DNA from: Rikenellaceae bacterium
Lineage (GTDB): Bacteria; Bacteroidota; Bacteroidia; Bacteroidales; UBA932
Direction: 5' to 3'
DNA: 9,547 nucleotides
Assembly: GCA_003513895.1 (NCBI GenBank)
Contig: DOSU01000099.1
Span: forward strand, 36,054-45,600
Position numbers and translations under genes: made by a program. Below are positions 5,936-9,547 of this stretch, in pieces. The notes under the pieces are model-generated. The model had not been told where the DNA came from and searched no databases. It saw nothing but the letters and a program-made list of their open reading frames with translations. The first letter of the stretch is position 1, and each line of letters opens with the position of its first letter.

Positions 5936-6562
5936 CTAAAATGCTATGTAAACGATAACACGGCCTTCCCTGAAATTTAAAGTAAAATGATTCTTGACAG
6001 TAACATTCAGAGTCGCTTTCCACCAGGAGTCAAAAATAACTTCGTCAAGCGGATATTGTAACCCTAAAGAGTTGATCTTTACGTCGCTGTCCAGTGAAAA
6101 AACAGAAACCCGGCTTCCTGCAGGCACATGGAAAGTGTGGGTTTTATTTATGGGAATAAATTTTCCGGTATTAGTTATCATCTCAATCTCGGTTAATGTG
6201 TTTTCCTTGTATTGAGATAAAAGTGAAATATTCCCCAGAGTATGATCTTCCCGGTATCCTGTTGCCCCCATAATATAAATTTTTGAAGGCTGAAGAGTGA
6301 GGGAGTGAGTAAATGCCTTAGTAAGGTCATTAGTCTCCTGACTGCTCACCCTTATAATCCTTTCGGAGTAAATATCCTGTAAACCGGGATCAAGGCTGTC
6401 CATATCGCCAATTATTACAGCCGGAACAATTCCCGATGATATAAGTCTTTGAGCAGCACCATCGCAGCATACTATCCTCAGTCCGCTCCTGAGCAGTCCA
6501 AGAGGAGTGGGGTGCGAAGGGAAGTCGCCGTTTGCAAGTATAATGATTTCGTCCATCACCAT
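5936..6562 (-). CDS. thiN: Thiamine pyrophosphokinase
   Basis: Transfers pyrophosphate from ATP to thiamine, making the cofactor thiamine diphosphate directly, in the cytoplasm. The 208-residue protein has the family's catalytic-domain motifs: CDGA (33-36), GDMDSL (52-57), the acidic ETNDLTKA (76-83) and GATGYREDHTLGN (99-111). A beta-rich C-terminal domain (about 135-208) follows, as in thiamine-binding TPK folds. Two starts are possible: ATG at 6562, overlapping the fmt end by 7 bases, or ATG at 6556, which forms a TGATG junction sharing one base with the fmt stop. Either way, translation is probably coupled to fmt. No TPP riboswitch is seen before it and no thiamine transporter is adjacent, so expression probably follows the alaS operon rather than thiamine supply. 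Confidence 0.92.
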   Translation of the reverse strand: MVMDEIIILANGDFPSHPTPLGLLRSGLRIVCCDGAAQRLISSGIVPAVIIGDMDSLDPGLQDIYSERIIRVSSQETNDLTKAFTHSLTLQPSKIYIMGATGYREDHTLGNISLLSQYKENTLTEIEMITNTGKFIPINKTHTFHVPAGSRVSVFSLDSDVKINSLGLQYPLDEVIFDSWWKATLNVTVKNHFTLNFREGRVIVYIAF

Positions 6563-7518
6563 ATAAATCTATAGCTTTCGGGATTGCGGAAACCGGCAAG
6601 AAACTCTCTGGCAGTTACCTTTTTTTTGCCGGGAAGCTGCACCTCCAGAATCTCAACACTTCCCCCTTTACATTCGACGTGAAATGAGTTTTTTGAAATA
6701 TTTGTAATCTTTCCAAATTCACAACTATTGTCCTGTAGAAAATATCTTGATAAAAATATCTTTACAGGAATCTCTTTCTGTCCGTCTGTCAAAACGGAGT
6801 GAGCTGCCGGAGATGGACTGAGCCCCCTCACAAGGTTGTGAATATCTGCCGGACTCCTGCTCCAGTCAATTTTACCGGTCTCTCTGGATAGTTTAGGAGC
6901 AGGCCGGATATGAGAGTTCTCTTTTATGGGCTGAGCCTTTTGAGAGGCATTTCCGTTAAACAGGGCATATGTTGTTTTTACCACAAGTTCTCCTCCTATT
7001 GTCATGAGCCGGTCATGAAGAACTCCTGCGGTTTCGTCTTCGGTAATTTCGCACTCTTCACTGAATAGGATTGCTCCTGTATCAATTTTTTCGTCTATAA
7101 GGAAAGTTGTGACTCCGGTTTTAGATTCTCCGTTAATGAGAGCCCAGTTTATTGGTGCCGCACCCCGATAATCGGGAAGGAGAGACGCGTGCAGGTTAAA
7201 TGTCCCTAAAACTGGCATGGACCATACCTCTTTTGGCAGCATCCGGAAAGCAACAACTATAAAAAGGTCTGCCTTTAACATGGATAATTCCTTTAAAAAC
7301 TCCGGATCCCTGAGAGATACCGGCTGGAGAACAGGAATTTTGAGGCTGCCTGCATATATTTTTACCTCGCTTTGAGTTGGAACGAGTCCCCTGCCGCTTG
7401 GTTTGTCGGGAACCGTTACTACGGCTGCAACATCAAATCCCTCCTCGATGAGTCTTTTCAATGGAACAACAGCAAATAGCGGTGTACCCATAAATACAAT
7501 TTTTCCTCTTTTATCCAT
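6556..7518 (-). CDS. fmt: Methionyl-tRNA formyltransferase
   Basis: Formylates the amino group of methionyl-initiator tRNA using 10-formyltetrahydrofolate, allowing normal translation initiation. The 320-residue length is typical. Visible are the N-terminal GTPLFAV (11-17), the VTVPDKPSGRG loop (34-44), and the folate-site signature with N108 and H110 (FNLHASLLPDYRGAAPINWA). Asp146 in KIDTG completes the N-H-D catalytic set equivalent to N106, H108 and D144 of E. coli. A C-terminal tRNA-binding domain starts near 205 (RPAPKLSRETGKIDW) and includes HNLVRGLSPSPAAH (227-240). The common acidic residue in GTP(E/D)FA is Leu14 here, probably tolerated. The ATG at 7518 overlaps the stop of the preceding Lpt permease gene by 8 bases, and thiN follows with an overlap, so it sits inside one operon. 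Confidence 0.97.
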   Translation of the reverse strand: MDKRGKIVFMGTPLFAVVPLKRLIEEGFDVAAVVTVPDKPSGRGLVPTQSEVKIYAGSLKIPVLQPVSLRDPEFLKELSMLKADLFIVVAFRMLPKEVWSMPVLGTFNLHASLLPDYRGAAPINWALINGESKTGVTTFLIDEKIDTGAILFSEECEITEDETAGVLHDRLMTIGGELVVKTTYALFNGNASQKAQPIKENSHIRPAPKLSRETGKIDWSRSPADIHNLVRGLSPSPAAHSVLTDGQKEIPVKIFLSRYFLQDNSCEFGKITNISKNSFHVECKGGSVEILEVQLPGKKKVTAREFLAGFRNPESYRFIW

Positions 7519-8959
7519 TGTCTTCGTTGTCTCTGTTCCCGAAACCCGGTATCTTCTTAAAGAAATTGATGTATTTGTCCGGGTTAAACAAGTTAGAGTC
7601 TTTTGTCGATTTCCATGTCAGTAATATTCCAATGGGCAGCAAAGCAAAAGTGGACACAAAAGACCCAATAAACGGAGTAATTGATCCGTCTGTAGCAAGT
7701 TTCTTGCCGGATATATCAATAACCCAGTAGAACACAAAAAAGAGAATGGAAATTACCGAAGGCGTTCCCAGTCCTCCTTTTCGGATAATAGCCCCCAGTG
7801 GTGCCCCAATAAAAAAGAATATGATGCAGGCCAGTGATACGGAAAATTTTTTATACCAGGCAATATTAGCTTGCCTTAGGGGAAGCGAATATTGCTGCTC
7901 TTCAATTTCGTAATTGTCCAGTAAAGTAGTGGCATTTTCCATTTGGGAGAGGGCTTGTTCATATGCCCCCCTTTTTTCGGAAGCAGATCGCCATTTCCCT
8001 ACCTGCTCAATATCCAGAGATTTTTTGAAGTTTTTTGATACCGTAGTGTCAAATTCTTTTGAGAAACCAAGCCCTCCGCCCATTACAAGATTCTTGACCT
8101 GAATAACCTTTATCTTTGCGTATGTTGTGTCAAGTGAGTCTCTCATAGTTGACAGTTCACTTAGTTTAAGCGAGTTTACTTCACTGCTGAATCTGCCCGA
8201 TTCCGAACGCTGAAAAGCATAATTCTCAAGAGAAATAATCAACTCTTGCTTTTTAAATCCTATTTTTTGAAGAGTATAGGAAGTATCTTCCATAGATCCC
8301 CGGGGAGTCTCTTCGTATGTATTACCATCGTATAGAGTAAACAACAGGTTTTGTTTGTCCGGCGTGAGCTTCATAGAACCGGAATCGGCAATTGTAAGGC
8401 TTATGTTGCCATTGTTTTTTGAATGGTCATATACCATCATTTTGTATAGTATATCGGTACTCTCGTCCCTTTTATCTATACGAATTGTGTAGTTTTCAAT
8501 TCCGTCATAAAAGATTCCCGTGGGAATTCTTATTTCCTCTTTAGTGCGGTTTATGTCGTCCCTAAGTGTGTATATGTTGTCGTAGGCAAGCGGTATAAGG
8601 TTATTTGAAGCAAAAAAGGCGCCAATTGATATAAATAAGGAGAGTATGAACAAAGGCATCAGAACTCTGGGAAGTGAAATCCCGGCAGCTTTCATTGCCA
8701 GGAGTTCATTGTTTTCTCCAAACCCTCCAAGAGTCATTATCGAAGCAAGCAGAGTGGCAAGAGGAAGGGCAAGGGGGATAAGTGTGGCAGCGCCCCATCC
8801 GAGAAATTCAATAATAACTCCTAAACTGAGACCTTTTCCTACAAGCTCATCTATGTAGAGCCATAAAAAATGCATCATCAGGACAAATGTCACGATGAGA
8901 AAAGTGAGAACAAACGGCCCCATGAAAGCCTGAAGGATAAACTTGTCTAGTTTTTTCAA
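7511..8959 (-). CDS. LptF/LptG-family permease, long form with helical insertion
   Basis: Predicted inner-membrane subunit of the lipopolysaccharide exporter. Numbered from TTG 8959 (483 residues), it has the N-terminal KKLDKFILQAF, TM1 (about 15-35, ending in LWLYIDELVGKG), TM2 (about 56-76), an ENNELLAMKAAGIS coupling segment (82-95) and TM3 (about 98-120). A periplasmic jellyroll follows (about 125-250), then TM4 (about 373-392, with GAPLGAIIRKGG after it), TM5 (about 401-416) and TM6 (about 432-449). It is over 100 residues longer than the usual 350-370 because of a polar, mostly helical insertion at about 253-363 between the jellyroll and TM4. No ATG fits: TTG at 8980 (7 more residues, overlapping alaS) and TTG at 8959 are the candidates, and ATG 8923 would cut the conserved start. 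I prefer 8959 since homologues begin near KKLDK. It sits between alaS and fmt in one operon. Confidence 0.9.
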   Translation of the reverse strand: MKKLDKFILQAFMGPFVLTFLIVTFVLMMHFLWLYIDELVGKGLSLGVIIEFLGWGAATLIPLALPLATLLASIMTLGGFGENNELLAMKAAGISLPRVLMPLFILSLFISIGAFFASNNLIPLAYDNIYTLRDDINRTKEEIRIPTGIFYDGIENYTIRIDKRDESTDILYKMMVYDHSKNNGNISLTIADSGSMKLTPDKQNLLFTLYDGNTYEETPRGSMEDTSYTLQKIGFKKQELIISLENYAFQRSESGRFSSEVNSLKLSELSTMRDSLDTTYAKIKVIQVKNLVMGGGLGFSKEFDTTVSKNFKKSLDIEQVGKWRSASEKRGAYEQALSQMENATTLLDNYEIEEQQYSLPLRQANIAWYKKFSVSLACIIFFFIGAPLGAIIRKGGLGTPSVISILFFVFYWVIDISGKKLATDGSITPFIGSFVSTFALLPIGILLTWKSTKDSNLFNPDKYINFFKKIPGFGNRDNEDNG

Positions 8960-8966
8960 AACACTT

Positions 8967-9547
8967 CTATTTTGTGGCAAGTTCTATCAGCTTGCCAATT
9001 GCTGCCGATATTCCATCTGAGTTTTTGCCTCCGGCTGTTGCAAAAAAACTTTGACCGCCTCCGCCGCCGTCAATCATCCGCGCTGCTTCACGGACATCTT
9101 TTCCGGCATTGCAGCCGTGGGCAACCAGATCATCCGAATACATAACGGCAAGGTTGGCCTTTTTCTCAAATTCATACCCTGCAATAAATGCAGTTGAATC
9201 TTCTTCCTTAAATAAAAAAGCCAGGTTTTTTATCACTTCAGGGTGAAAATCACCCTTAATCACAATCACATTTATTCCGTTAATGTACTGTTTTTCCCCG
9301 TCAAGTTTGTTTTTAAGTTCAATAGAACGTTCTTTCATGAATTCCTCAACTTTGCGGCGATAACTTTCGTTCTCTTCAAAAACCTTTGATATGCTGCTTA
9401 TGAGATTTGGCGAATTGTTAAATAAAGTCTTAAGGGATGAGATGATATCTTCAATTGCTTCTATTTGTTTTTCGGCATGCACACCGGTTGTGGCCTCAAT
9501 TCTTCTCACTCCGGCGGCAATTGCACCCTCAGAGATGATTTTGAACA
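8967..9547 (-). CDS. alaS: Alanyl-tRNA synthetase, C-terminal part (5' end outside window)
   Basis: The last 193 codons of a gene that runs off the right edge; the frame is open to base 9545 with no start needed. The piece begins with FKIISEGAIAAGVRRIEATTG, the well-conserved end of the editing (second additional) domain of AlaRS. A charged helical stretch follows (about 60 residues, including ENESYRRKVEEFMKE). The C-terminal DHHA1/C-Ala domain then ends with the glycine-rich GGGGGQ...FATAGGKN signature and an IGKLIELATK tail. The full enzyme attaches alanine to tRNA-Ala and clears misacylated Ser or Gly; the catalytic core and editing zinc residues are not in view. Its stop (8967-8969) lies within a few bases of, or overlaps, the TTG start of the downstream Lpt permease gene, pointing to co-transcription. 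Confidence 0.97.
   Translation of the reverse strand, partial: FKIISEGAIAAGVRRIEATTGVHAEKQIEAIEDIISSLKTLFNNSPNLISSISKVFEENESYRRKVEEFMKERSIELKNKLDGEKQYINGINVIVIKGDFHPEVIKNLAFLFKEEDSTAFIAGYEFEKKANLAVMYSDDLVAHGCNAGKDVREAARMIDGGGGGQSFFATAGGKNSDGISAAIGKLIELATK

Noticed and set aside
1..9547. CRISPR array, insertion sequence, prophage, toxin-antitoxin or defence system
   Set aside because: No spaced direct repeats, transposase or integrase motifs, or known defence domains were found; all genes but the GSCFA one are recognisable housekeeping or metabolic genes.

Overview
The window looks like ordinary chromosomal DNA of a member of the Bacteroidota, probably Bacteroidales. Three things point there: the protein sequences (a GSCFA-domain protein, the SDR-type threonine dehydrogenase, a Tgt lacking its zinc cysteines), starts that mostly lack a strong Shine-Dalgarno sequence, and promoter boxes of the Bacteroidota type (TTTG, about 19 bases, TAnnTTTG), seen most clearly before the HU gene. 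Coding density is high, no mobile element, CRISPR array, tRNA or rRNA was seen, and all genes appear intact apart from the two cut by the window edges.

Left part (1-2442, + strand): the 3' end of a nucleoside:H+ symporter of the MFS, then tgt (tRNA-guanine transglycosylase, queuosine pathway), then a 362-residue LptF/LptG-family permease for lipopolysaccharide export. They are packed 11 and 5 bases apart, so they read as one operon. The SDR-type L-threonine 3-dehydrogenase (2455-3402, - strand) converges on this operon; an imperfect palindrome covers both stop codons.

Middle part (3403-5917): a 113-base divergent promoter region separates the threonine dehydrogenase from queG (epoxyqueuosine reductase, the last queuosine step). 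queG overlaps a GSCFA-domain gene of unknown function by ATGA. A 201-base AT-rich gap then carries a consensus promoter for a single-gene HU unit, which ends in a strong hairpin/T-run terminator.

Right part (5936-9547, - strand): read in the direction of transcription, alaS (3' part only), a second and longer LptF/LptG-family permease with a TTG start, fmt, and thiN. The junctions touch or overlap, which suggests a co-transcribed, translationally coupled housekeeping operon serving tRNA charging and initiation, envelope export and thiamine cofactor supply.

Two themes recur: queuosine modification of tRNA (tgt and queG about 2 kb apart, with a nucleoside permease in front of tgt) and two unlinked, differently built LptF/LptG-type permeases. 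I did not find a clearly undescribed system. The items most worth a second look are the Tgt lacking zinc ligands, the nucleoside permease-tgt pairing, the helical insertion in the long Lpt permease, and the coupled GSCFA gene.
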